This document shows positions 52,089 through 60,201 of a DNA stretch of 64,000 nucleotides, piece by piece (within the stretch, counting starts at the first letter, position 1; each line of letters starts with the position of its first letter). The DNA lies in the NCBI GenBank assembly GCA_000433355.1, contig FR893152.1, positions 3,919 to 67,918 on the forward strand. The letters run 5' to 3'. Below the pieces are notes generated by a model. The model saw only the letters and a list, made by a program, of their open reading frames with translations, did no database searches and was not told the DNA's origin. Source of the DNA: Alistipes sp. CAG:435 (GTDB lineage Bacteria; Bacteroidota; Bacteroidia; Bacteroidales; UBA932). A program made the translations under genes and the position numbers.

Positions 52089-53495
52089 ATGAAAAACATG
52101 GGAATATTCATGAACATCTTCAAGCGCGCCGCCGCCCTCGTCCTTCTGGTCAGCGCCACCGGCTGCCGGGGCTACCTCAACGTCCAGCCCCAGGGGGAGG
52201 TCATCCCCGAGACGGACGAGGAATTCGCCGCTATCATCCATAACCGCCTGCGGGACATCGAGGGCGGCGGTGATGAATATGTCATCGGGAATATGGACGC
52301 CATCAAGCATCTTGAGGGCTGCGCCGACAATCTCGACGCCAACATCCGCACCAGCGCCAGCCTCACGTTCTTCGCCGGCGAGGAGATCGACAGCCGCCAG
52401 CGTGCCTACGAGGAAAGCTGGAAGATTGTCAGAGACTGCAACATAGTGATTGAGAATATGTCAGGCCGGGACACGGACATCGCCCGGGGCGCGCTTTCGG
52501 CGGCATATTCAATGAAAGGAATCATCTACTACAACCTGCTGAGGGAGTTCTGCCAGCCGTGGTCGGACACCAAGGCCGGCGAGCTTCCGGGCATCCCTGT
52601 CGTGGAGAGTTTCGGCATCAACGACAAGCCGCTGCGAGGCACCATCCGACAGACCTACGACTACGCCAAGGCTCAGTTGGACAAGGCGTTGGCGCTCAAC
52701 CCGACGGATCCGAAGTACCTGTTCACGGAGTGGATCATCAAGGCCTACAAGGCGAAGCTGGAGTTCTGGTGCCAGAACTGGGACAGCGTCGTCTCTCTCT
52801 GCGAGGACATCATCGCCAGCAGCGGCGTCTCCCTCACCACGATTTCCGAATATGCCGGGATGATCAACGCGCAATATGAAGCCAAGGGCGAGGTGCTTGT
52901 CCGCTCGCACATCAACAACTCCAGCGAGCTGGACTGGTACTTCAGTTACTCGAAAAGCTATCTGGCCTCCCGACCGGCAAGCGCAAGACTCATCAGGCTG
53001 TTCGGAGAGAATCCTGAAAAGGATGTCCGCTATGCGGCCAGCTTCAACAGCAAAAGGATGAATGTCAAGACTCCCGAGTGCAAGGTCCGCCTTTCCGAGA
53101 TCGTGCTGATGCTGGCCGAGGCCTACTATCACAAAGGGGACAACGATTCCGCCCTCAGATGGCTGAACGAGCTGCGCCGCAACAGGATCGAGGATGTCTC
53201 CGACCTGACAATGGCTTCGCTTCCGGCTGTCCGCCCCGACGACAGGATTGTTGTGGATTGTCAGGGGAAGGCCGTCACTCCCCTTCTCCAGGCCATCTTC
53301 GATGAAAGACGTAAGGAACTCTACATGGAAGGCGACCGCTGGTACGAGCTCAAGCGCAACGGCTGCCCGGAGTGGTGGGTGATCAGCAACGGATTGAAAT
53401 ACACCACGAGAGAGTACCTCTACACCTCTCCGATCTCCAAGTCCGACGTGGATCTGAATCCGGGACTGGAGCAGAACCCCGGCTATGTTTATTAA
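52089..53495 (+). CDS. SusD/RagB-family nutrient-binding lipoprotein
   Basis: The start at 52089 gives 468 residues with a lipobox (LLVSATGC). The TPR-rich SusD fold is recognisable: YLNVQPQGEVIPETDEEF at the mature N-terminus, RQRAYEESWKIVRDCNIVIE, KGIIYYNLLREFCQPW, and the C-terminal AIFDERRKELYMEGDRWYELKR. It caps the SusC transporter at the cell surface and binds its substrate. The substrate is unknown because no glycosidase or peptidase gene is part of this operon. Confidence 0.93.
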   Translation: MKNMGIFMNIFKRAAALVLLVSATGCRGYLNVQPQGEVIPETDEEFAAIIHNRLRDIEGGGDEYVIGNMDAIKHLEGCADNLDANIRTSASLTFFAGEEIDSRQRAYEESWKIVRDCNIVIENMSGRDTDIARGALSAAYSMKGIIYYNLLREFCQPWSDTKAGELPGIPVVESFGINDKPLRGTIRQTYDYAKAQLDKALALNPTDPKYLFTEWIIKAYKAKLEFWCQNWDSVVSLCEDIIASSGVSLTTISEYAGMINAQYEAKGEVLVRSHINNSSELDWYFSYSKSYLASRPASARLIRLFGENPEKDVRYAASFNSKRMNVKTPECKVRLSEIVLMLAEAYYHKGDNDSALRWLNELRRNRIEDVSDLTMASLPAVRPDDRIVVDCQGKAVTPLLQAIFDERRKELYMEGDRWYELKRNGCPEWWVISNGLKYTTREYLYTSPISKSDVDLNPGLEQNPGYVY

Positions 53496-53520
53496 TGACA
53501 ACTTACAATTTTCAAGCATT

Positions 53521-53739
53521 ATGAACACAAAAAGAAATATAATTGCTATATTAGTCGCTGTTTTTGTCGGCGCTACCCTCTGTGGATGTTCCTACAATGA
53601 GCTTCCACCGAAGACTTCCGATGCCTCCAAAAGCTATATCAAACCGAAAGGTGAGATTCCCACCGCTGCCGAAAGGGAAGAGTTGAAGGCCATCAGGGCT
53701 GAATACGAGGCGGCGGTCAGCGCAGGCAAGGGCAAGTGA
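53521..53739 (+). CDS. Small lipoprotein (72 residues) of the SusC/D operon
   Basis: The start at 53521 gives a lipoprotein signal (LVAVFVGATLCGC) and a mature tail of about 50 charged residues ending in a helix (AAEREELKAIRAEYEAAVSA). No family is recognised. Its position between SusD and a larger lipoprotein, 25 bp after SusD, suggests an accessory of the uptake complex. Confidence 0.7.
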   Translation: MNTKRNIIAILVAVFVGATLCGCSYNELPPKTSDASKSYIKPKGEIPTAAEREELKAIRAEYEAAVSAGKGK

Positions 53740-53786
53740 GGTTCGTGTTTTTAAGAAAAGAGTTTTGTTTTTTAATTTATAGCAGT

Positions 53787-55091
53787 ATGTTTAAAAGAAT
53801 TCTAACATTTGTGGCGGCCGCGGCGGCCGCGGTGACGATCTCGTCATGCCAGAAGGATGACAAGCCGACTGTCGAGTTTGAGAAAAGCCTCTACACCGCC
53901 TATGCCAAGCGCAGCGTCGATGTGAAGGTCATCCTCAGCGAGCCGGCCACCGAGAATGTCAGTGTCATGATCAACTCCTCAGGAGCGAATGCGGGGACTG
54001 ATTTCGAGCTGACCGGCGTCCCGGTCACAATCAAGGCCGGAGAGACCTCCGGCACATTCAGCGTAAAGAATCTTAATCTGACCCAGGCCAGTCCTCTGAA
54101 CCTCGGGATCGAGTGTCCGTCAGGCTACGACCTCGGAACCAAGTTCGTCACCATCGTGGCTCCGGATCCGGAAGAGACGCTTGTATATTCATTCGAGTTG
54201 ACCAAAGCGGACGTGCTAGGCTCCTATGTCGCCAAGATCAAGGTGACCGGCGTGACCTCCGGTGACAAGCTCTCCCTGAGCGACGACGTGATCATTCCTC
54301 TCAAGATCACCGGCGAGGCGGCTCCGTACGTGGTCTTCGACCCGGCCACCAGAGACACGTACAAACCCTATTCAGGTCCTCACGCCGTCCTCAAGGCCGG
54401 CAAGTCGACAGCCACGTTCAAGTTCTCCCTCAAGGACGGCTTCAAGGACGGGGACAAGGTTGGGGTGACTGTGGACATGGACGCAGCCGTGAGGTTCATC
54501 CCGGGTGACAATGAGAGCGCGGAGTACACCCTCTATTCAGTAAAAGTTCCGGACGCTATTCTCGGAACATGGACGTTCAGCAAGGTGTTCGCGAAAGATG
54601 AGGTGGATTTCTTCTTTGAAGGAATGGAAGATAAGCCAGAACTTCTCCCGTTGAAGAATGAAGGATTCACCCTGACCTTTTCCAAGGATGACTCGGGCGT
54701 GGTGACCGTAACACCTAACGACAAGGGCGATTTCGCGAATTACTTCAGAGAGGCGACAGTAACACCAACCGAGCCAAAGAACCTGATAGCGAAAGGAACA
54801 ATAATAGGTAAGAATACCGCCTCAGAAAGCAATATGTTCATGGCAGCTGATGAAGAGGACAAGTATGGCATACATACAAACATGTACTACAAACTCTCAG
54901 CAGCCAACCGGGCATTCAGCAAGGACAAAGAGGTCATCGGCGAGTCCGTTATCGTGTTCACAATACTCGACGGCAGGCTTGTTACTGAATTCCGTGACTA
55001 TGACAAGCCGCCGTTCGGAGAGAACTGGTGGGATGACAGTGCTTTCAGTTCGGAAATGTTCGGTTTCGCCTCCCTTTTCGTAAAGCAGTAA
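53787..55091 (+). CDS. Lipoprotein with Calx-beta-like N-terminal domain
   Basis: The start at 53787 gives 434 residues with a lipobox (VTISSC). Residues 25-125 (VILSEPATENVSVMINSSG, then AGTDFELTGVPVTIKAGETS) fit a Calx-beta or DUF4843-like immunoglobulin fold. A second similar domain follows, then a C-terminal lipocalin-like region starting AILGTWTFSKVF. Such lipoproteins often follow SusC/D pairs as surface glycan- or protein-binding partners. It is the last gene before a strong terminator. Confidence 0.78.
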   Translation: MFKRILTFVAAAAAAVTISSCQKDDKPTVEFEKSLYTAYAKRSVDVKVILSEPATENVSVMINSSGANAGTDFELTGVPVTIKAGETSGTFSVKNLNLTQASPLNLGIECPSGYDLGTKFVTIVAPDPEETLVYSFELTKADVLGSYVAKIKVTGVTSGDKLSLSDDVIIPLKITGEAAPYVVFDPATRDTYKPYSGPHAVLKAGKSTATFKFSLKDGFKDGDKVGVTVDMDAAVRFIPGDNESAEYTLYSVKVPDAILGTWTFSKVFAKDEVDFFFEGMEDKPELLPLKNEGFTLTFSKDDSGVVTVTPNDKGDFANYFREATVTPTEPKNLIAKGTIIGKNTASESNMFMAADEEDKYGIHTNMYYKLSAANRAFSKDKEVIGESVIVFTILDGRLVTEFRDYDKPPFGENWWDDSAFSSEMFGFASLFVKQ

Positions 55092-55113
55092 CCCCAAGGG
55101 AGTTCCAAGTATA

Positions 55114-55155
55114 AAAACGAGGACGGCTAATAATTCATAGCCGTCCTCGTTTTGT
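55114..55155 (+). terminator. Rho-independent terminator of the SusC/D operon
   Basis: A perfect 15-bp stem AAAACGAGGACGGCT / AGCCGTCCTCGTTTT with a 10-nt loop; the U-run is part of the stem. Confidence 0.85.
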
Positions 55156-55187
55156 GTAATTGACTCGTCAGCCATCGACAACCTCAC

Positions 55188-55265
55188 GGGTGAGATAACA
55201 ACCGATTTTCACCCCAAAGACCGTACGATGATATTCATGGGTGAGAAACCGCCATATCCTCACCC
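55188..55265. repeat. REP palindromes downstream of the RAYT gene (two copies)
   Basis: GGGTGAGA...TTTCACCC at 55188-55213 and GGGTGAG-AAACCGCCATATC-CTCACCC at 55239-55265. The second is the same 27-bp palindrome as the one upstream of the transposase with one change. A roughly 55-bp tail (ATCAGCCTCCGGTGCGGGAA region) also resembles the tail after the upstream copy. Confidence 0.75.
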
Positions 55266-55323
55266 CATAAGTTTCTGGTTATCAGCCTCCGGTGCGGGAA
55301 GGCCGGTACCGCTCCCGAGATGG

Positions 55324-56253
55324 TTACGAGCCACCGGCAGTTAACGGAAACAGAGAGTCAACCTCATACTGAGTCATATTAAGAGTACGCCTTATCTGGC
55401 CGTTGGACGAATGGTAATCATAACGAAGTTTCCTTGCCAAGTCTTGTTTCTGCGCGGGACTCAGATCTTTCACCTTTACGGCTCCATAATCGGCCTTCAA
55501 CAATTTGACAACCTGTGTGAACAACTCCGTGTCAGTCAAGAACTCACCATCATCCAATTCCGCGGCCAACTCTCCATAAGCCTCGACGCTCTTGCTGACC
55601 ATTGAGAAATAATGATGCGCATTGCGGAAAAGAGACATTCCCAGTTTCAAGGAGCAATATGAAGGCGGAGCGATATGCCCTTCAATCACAAGATAGTCTC
55701 CCGGCAGTTCAGGGCTACGGCTTCTTAACATTTTCCGGGTTTGAATGTAGCCCAGATCCTCCAGCCTTTTTTCCAAAGGAAAGTCATTGAAATAATACCT
55801 CCCTGTACCCCACGGGTAAGAGAAAGGAGTGTACGCCGGGTTCACGACGTACCCGTTACGGTTCACATAGACGATTGTGTTTCTGAGTGTTCTCAGATCA
55901 CAGACAGATTTCAGGCTCATCCGGAATGATTTCATATCCGCGCCGCTGTTCTTTTTTGTGAGATACCGGCAGAGTCTCCGCCGAAAAAGATCGAAAAGAT
56001 GCCTTGCGTTATGTTCACTTCCACACAACACTATATGAATATGATTGCTCATAATCTCAAAGGCGACGATGGTGATGGAGCCGGTTTCCTTATGACATCT
56101 GGCCAGCAGATTCATCGCATAACGATAATCGTCATCGTCAACAAACAATATCGATGACATTTTCCCGGCAGTGTAAAGATGCCACCAGGTATCACAGCCA
56201 AGGAATGTAGCCTCACACATTCTTTCAGACTCAGCATAAGAGATCTTTTTCAT
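55324..56253 (-). CDS. REP-associated tyrosine transposase (RAYT, Y1/HUH family)
   Basis: Starting at 56253 the protein has 309 residues. Residues 15-140 form the Y1 transposase domain: VAFEIMSNHIHIVLCG holds the HUH (His-x-His) metal motif and TLRNTIVYVNRNG the catalytic Tyr. The C-terminal part contains a helix-turn-helix-like end (LRYDYHSSNGQIRRTLNMTQYEVDSLF). RAYTs bind and cut REP palindromes; matching palindromes lie on both sides. The gene is intact. A terminator-like hairpin stands in its leader. Confidence 0.88.
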   Translation of the reverse strand: MKKISYAESERMCEATFLGCDTWWHLYTAGKMSSILFVDDDDYRYAMNLLARCHKETGSITIVAFEIMSNHIHIVLCGSEHNARHLFDLFRRRLCRYLTKKNSGADMKSFRMSLKSVCDLRTLRNTIVYVNRNGYVVNPAYTPFSYPWGTGRYYFNDFPLEKRLEDLGYIQTRKMLRSRSPELPGDYLVIEGHIAPPSYCSLKLGMSLFRNAHHYFSMVSKSVEAYGELAAELDDGEFLTDTELFTQVVKLLKADYGAVKVKDLSPAQKQDLARKLRYDYHSSNGQIRRTLNMTQYEVDSLFPLTAGGS

Positions 56254-56271
56254 AATGTTCAAGTTTAACTC

Positions 56272-56298
56272 GGGTGAGAAACCGCCATATTCTCACCC
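56272..56298. repeat. REP palindrome upstream of the RAYT gene
   Basis: GGGTGAG-AAACCGCCATATT-CTCACCC, 27 bp, preceded by AACTC. It lies 19 bp before the RAYT start codon, so it may also act as an operator. Confidence 0.8.
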
Positions 56299-56364
56299 AG
56301 AATGTTATTGGTAATCAGTCTCGGGGGCGATAATGGCCTTTCGGCACCCGAGGCTTACTGAAAA

Positions 56365-56400
56365 CAAAAAAACGAGTCAGGTGCGATATAACCTAACTCG
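56365..56400 (-). terminator. Terminator-like hairpin in the RAYT leader
   Basis: On the minus strand CGAGTTAGGT / ACCTGACTCG (8-nt loop, one mismatch) is followed by TTTTTTTG. It stands 110 bp before the RAYT start on the same strand. No other minus-strand gene ends here, so it may insulate or attenuate the transposase gene. Confidence 0.6.
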
Positions 56401-56519
56401 CTTTGCGGATTCTATGTTCCGCGGCATTCAGTACGTCGCAAATGTAAGAATAATATCCGGGAAGTCAACCGTTTCACACCCGCAATTGCCATAACTTTTT
56501 TTCTCCACCTAACAGAACC

Positions 56520-56598
56520 GGGTGAGAATATGCCCTAATCTCACCCGTCAGGTTCACAAACGATCAACTCGGGTGAAAATAGGTTGAATATTCACACG
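56520..56598. repeat. Further REP palindromes (one good, one degenerate)
   Basis: GGGTGAG-AATATGCCCTAAT-CTCACCC at 56520-56546 has the same stem with a different loop. A degenerate form GGGTGAA...TTCACACG lies at 56571-56598 after the same AACTC lead. Confidence 0.65.
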
Positions 56599-56700
56599 TG
56601 TTGATGTCCTACCATATTCCAAGAGGGGAAGCAGCCGCCGTCAGACAGGTTAGAATAGGGAAAGCCGCTTAATGTCCACAGCACTCGAAAGAACTGATCA

Positions 56701-56802
56701 GTGTATCAAGACGTTGCACAACACCATTGTCCATCACTGGCACTTCGACAAGCCCGGTGACTGGAAGTGTATCAAGACATTGCACAACACCATTGTCCAT
56801 CA
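56701..56802 (+). repeat. Two 36-bp direct repeats with a 30-bp spacer
   Basis: GTGTATCAAGAC(G/A)TTGCACA, continuing to ACACCATTGTCCATCA, is present at 56701-56736 and 56767-56802 with one mismatch. The 30-bp spacer contains a copy of the dispersed CACTTCGACAAGC repeat. No further unit, leader or cas gene is present. Confidence 0.7.
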
Positions 56803-56831
56803 GGAAGCATTGGCGGGAGGCGTATTCTGAC

Positions 56832-56839
56832 TAATTTTG
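56832..56839 (+). promoter_or_regulatory. -7 box at the 5' end of the hydrolase relic
   Basis: TAATTTTG lies 4 nt before an ATG (56844) that is out of frame with the hydrolase. It is the same near-leaderless layout as the ThrE gene, which suggests that the original start was here and that the reading frame has since been broken. Confidence 0.4.
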
Positions 56840-57568
56840 CAATATGATTCCGTACGAGTTACACGCTGGGTGGACAGCGGTGAGGCGGCGGGGTTGCTGC
56901 ATCTGTTCTGCGACAAGCACGTCACTTACCATCGGGTGTACAGGGCGGAGGAGGCCGGGCTGCCGGATCCGGACACGCTTTGGCTCACAACAGCGGACGG
57001 ATTCAGGATCCACACGCTTGAAGTCAAGCCGGAAGGTGAGGTCAAGGGTGCGGTCATCTGCATCTCAGGCATCGAGAATCCTTCGGTCACAGCGTTTTAC
57101 GGTCACGCCAGAGAGTTCCGCGAGATTGGACTCACCACTCTAATGCCGGATCTCCGTGGGCACGGGGACAGCGACGCACTCATCACCCTGTCGGCATATT
57201 CATCGGTTCAGGATTTCATGGGCTGGCAGTTCAGTAGATTCATCACGCCGGTGCTCGCCTACCCGGTAAAGCTCACGACAGCGCTTTACGCCGGACTCAA
57301 GTTCGGAGTCAACGGATTCAATGCCACACCTTTGGAGTCAATCGGCAATCTGCATGGAAGGCCCGCTCTGATGATGCACAGCCGCAAAGACAGTCAGGTG
57401 CCGTTCATCTGTTTCGAGAAGCTGACGAAAAAGGCCGCGACAGTCAGCAATGACATCAGTACATACATTGTAGAGGGTGACGAGCATTTCATCACCGGTT
57501 CGTCCGGAATGCCGGAGGAGGACAAGGCCTACAATTCTGTTCTGCTGGAGTTTGTCAGGAATGTTTAA
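56837..57568 (+). pseudogene. Alpha/beta hydrolase lacking its nucleophile region
   Basis: The frame reads well as an alpha/beta hydrolase from YHRVYRAEEAGLPDPDTLWL on: ICISGIENPSVTAFYGHA (oxyanion loop), PDLRGHGDSD, then abruptly ALITLSAYSSVQDF, and later ALMMHSRKDSQVPF (acid Asp region) and EGDEHF (catalytic His). In complete relatives about 60-70 residues with the GxSxG nucleophile elbow lie between RxHGxSxG and LxSLSAYSS. That piece is missing, in frame, at about 57170. There is no in-frame ATG near the 5' end; only a TTG inside the promoter box or a GTG is available. The protein should be inactive. Confidence 0.72.
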
Positions 57569-57571
57569 GAA

Positions 57572-58864
57572 CTACTTCAAACGCAGGAAGGAATAGCCGA
57601 AGCGTTCGCAGGCGGCACGCTCAAGGGCTTCACGGTCGTCCGGGTGGGCGATGGAGATGAGGGCCTTGGCTCGCTGCGCAAGGTTCTTGTTGCGGAGATA
57701 GACACAACCATATTCAGTGACAACGTATTGGGTCTGGAAACGGGTTGTGACCACACCGGCTCCCGGAGCGAGGTGGGCGACAATCTTGCCGCGGCCTTTG
57801 GCGGTGCGGGACGGCAGGGCGATGAAAGTCTTTCCGCCTTCCGAAAGGGCAGCACCGTACATAAAGTCGTGCTGGCCGCCGACGCTGGAGAAGATCATGT
57901 CACCGATGCTGTCAGCGCAGATCTGGCCGGTCAGATCCACCTCGATGGCGGAATTGATGGCCATAGCGTTCGGGTTCTGACGGATGCGCTGCGGATCGTT
58001 CGTCCAGCTCACATCGTAGAACATCGCGTCCTTGTTGTGGTCGAGGTACTCGTACATATGTCGGGAACCAAGGGCCAGACATGCGACACTGCGGCCGGGC
58101 TCAACCTTCTTCAACGAATTGTCAATCACGCCCGTCTGCATCAGACGGAACACCCCGTCGGTCATCGCCTCGGTGTGCAGGCCGAGATGCTTGTGGTCCT
58201 TGAGGCCGTTCAGAATGGCGTTCGGAATGCCGCCGACACCTATCTGTAGGGTGGCTCCATCCGGAATCTCGGCGGCGATGTACGAGCCTATGGCCGACTC
58301 GATCTCGGTCGGAGGACCGAACTGCATATCCACAGGAGGGTCATCGCACTCGATGGCGGCCGTGATCTGAGACTCGTGAATCATAGCCGTGCCGTAAAGG
58401 TACGGAATGCTCTTGTTCACCTGGGCGATCACAATTTTGGCGGCCTCGACGGCCGGCTGGGCCAGGTCAGCGGAGATGTTGTAGCTGCAATAGCCGTTCT
58501 CATCCGGAAGAGAGCAGTTGATGCACGCCACATCGATCGGAATCTCGTGACGGCGGATCAATGACGGAAGCTCACCCAAGAATCCCGGAATGAGGCTTCC
58601 GTAACCCTCCGCGACATATTGACGCTGGTCGGCGCACAGAAACAGGCTGTTCACAAAGAACGAGTCCTTGTACTCCGGCTTGCAGAACGGAGCCGGACCT
58701 TTCGTGATGTTGAATCCCGAAACGATGTTCACACCCCGGAGCTCATCAGCACGGCGGGCCAATGCCTCCTGGATTATCACAGGCACGGCGGTGCTACCCT
58801 GAAAGAAGACCCAGTCTCCTGACTTCACGAGTTTTACGGCCTCGTCGGCACTAACGTATTTCAT
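57572..58864 (-). CDS. Acetyl-CoA hydrolase/CoA-transferase family protein
   Basis: Starting at 58864 the protein has 430 residues of the Cat1/4-hydroxybutyrate CoA-transferase family. LQIGVGGIPNAILNGLKDH and LGLHTEAMTDGVFRLM (Glu about residue 231, which forms the glutamyl-CoA thioester) are diagnostic, and GQHDFMYGA follows. The family moves CoA between acyl-CoA and an acid such as acetate. As the last gene of the IorA-IorB-aminotransferase operon it could release phenylacetate, 4-hydroxyphenylacetate or indoleacetate from their CoA esters while making acetyl-CoA; this is inferred from context. Confidence 0.88.
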   Translation of the reverse strand: MKYVSADEAVKLVKSGDWVFFQGSTAVPVIIQEALARRADELRGVNIVSGFNITKGPAPFCKPEYKDSFFVNSLFLCADQRQYVAEGYGSLIPGFLGELPSLIRRHEIPIDVACINCSLPDENGYCSYNISADLAQPAVEAAKIVIAQVNKSIPYLYGTAMIHESQITAAIECDDPPVDMQFGPPTEIESAIGSYIAAEIPDGATLQIGVGGIPNAILNGLKDHKHLGLHTEAMTDGVFRLMQTGVIDNSLKKVEPGRSVACLALGSRHMYEYLDHNKDAMFYDVSWTNDPQRIRQNPNAMAINSAIEVDLTGQICADSIGDMIFSSVGGQHDFMYGAALSEGGKTFIALPSRTAKGRGKIVAHLAPGAGVVTTRFQTQYVVTEYGCVYLRNKNLAQRAKALISIAHPDDREALERAACERFGYSFLRLK

Positions 58865-58884
58865 AAGCAATATTCTCTAAATAA

Positions 58885-60201
58885 TTAATCACCAGACTCA
58901 TAAAGTCCGACAAAGAGTCCAAGACGCTCATCCAGCGCACGGAAATCATCCTCGGAATTCAGCATCGAAACACAGACCCTTATGCCTTCCTGGGTGCTTC
59001 TCGTGGCGACCATCGTGATGGCGCAGATTCCGCAGCGAAGCAGATTCAGCAGCAACTGGCTACCTGTCAGGCCATCATAGCCGATCGTGAAGAAGAAACC
59101 ATCACTCACAGCCTCATCCAGATCCTTGTCATACACGATGTGGAACCCGTGGCGCAGAAATATTTCCTTTGCCTTTCCTGCCCTACGGCCATATTCACGC
59201 ATCTCACCGACGAAGTCATATTCACCGTCCGCCGCCGCTTTAAGCATCGCCGCGAAAGCGAACTGCGCTGAGTGAGAGCAGCTTGATGAATTGACATAGA
59301 GGTAGGTAAGTGAGAAATTGTCGCCGAAGCGGCCGAGGCCGTAGCGTTCGCGGAGCGCGGGATATTCCCTGTGATAGAGTTTGTCCGAAATAGCGACCAT
59401 AGCGATTCGTTCCCCGGCGTAACTGAATATCTTCGAGGCGGAGATCATCAGCACGCAGTTGTCGGTATAGCGGGCGACGGTCGGCTGATATGGCGGCTCG
59501 AACGGCACGGAACGGTTCTTCCGGAAATCCATACAAAGGTACGCCATATCCTCCAGAGCGACCACATCGTACTTGGTGCAAAGCTCACCCAGACTCTTCA
59601 ACTCATCCTCGGTCAGGCAGACCCAGGACGGATTGTTAGGGTTTGAATATATTATAGCGGCGACCCGTCCGTCACCGAATACCTCCTCGATCTTCTCACG
59701 GAACTTCTCACCCCGGAAATCATAGAGGTCGAACATCCGCGTCTTGAATCCAAGCACCTTTGCCTGAACGTAATGCGACGGGAAACCAGGATTGAGATAG
59801 ACAACTGTGTCTTTCGAGGGATTCATCTGGATGCACTCCAGCAGAAGGTTGTAGCATCCCTGCATCGAGCCGACAGTCGGGACTATTCCCTCCGGAGAGA
59901 TGTCCACGCCGACAAAGGCCTTGATGAAGCGCGAGCCGTTCTCCTTCAGCTCAGGGATTCCGCAGACGGGAGGATAGACCGAAGCCTCTCCGGAATCCAA
60001 CGCCTTTTTCTGAGCGTCGATTCCTATCTGGCAAGCGTTCAGGCCGGGAATACCGAACTCAAGATGCACGAACTTCTCTCCGGACAGCTTCTCCAGTTCG
60101 TGGGAGACGTTGACACACTGGCGGATTGTGGTCCGGCCGATGTCCGCTATGTCAAGTCTTCGCAGGACTTCGTCTATGGATTGTCTGGAGACCGGTTTCA
60201 T
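58885..60201 (-). CDS. PLP-dependent aminotransferase, class I/II
   Basis: A 438-residue fold-type I aminotransferase. IIYSNPNNPSWVCLTEDEL and VALEDMAYLCMDF (Asp and Tyr of the PLP pocket) lead to ISASKIFSYAGERIAMV with the Schiff-base Lys at about 257. Arg in GIRVCVSML near the end binds the substrate carboxylate. Its start overlaps the iorB stop (ATGA), so it is translationally coupled to the indolepyruvate oxidoreductase. The likely job is to convert Trp, Phe or Tyr to the aryl pyruvate used by IorAB. Confidence 0.88.
   Translation of the reverse strand: MKPVSRQSIDEVLRRLDIADIGRTTIRQCVNVSHELEKLSGEKFVHLEFGIPGLNACQIGIDAQKKALDSGEASVYPPVCGIPELKENGSRFIKAFVGVDISPEGIVPTVGSMQGCYNLLLECIQMNPSKDTVVYLNPGFPSHYVQAKVLGFKTRMFDLYDFRGEKFREKIEEVFGDGRVAAIIYSNPNNPSWVCLTEDELKSLGELCTKYDVVALEDMAYLCMDFRKNRSVPFEPPYQPTVARYTDNCVLMISASKIFSYAGERIAMVAISDKLYHREYPALRERYGLGRFGDNFSLTYLYVNSSSCSHSAQFAFAAMLKAAADGEYDFVGEMREYGRRAGKAKEIFLRHGFHIVYDKDLDEAVSDGFFFTIGYDGLTGSQLLLNLLRCGICAITMVATRSTQEGIRVCVSMLNSEDDFRALDERLGLFVGLYESGD

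Noticed and set aside
50618..52159. A 513-codon open frame on the minus strand inside the SusC gene
   Set aside because: It is antisense to a clear SusC coding region, is rich in Val, Arg and Glu as expected of a shadow frame in GC-rich DNA, and has no promoter or family similarity.
52509..53528. A 339-codon minus-strand frame covering the SusD gene
   Set aside because: It is the antisense shadow of SusD, with the same compositional artefact.
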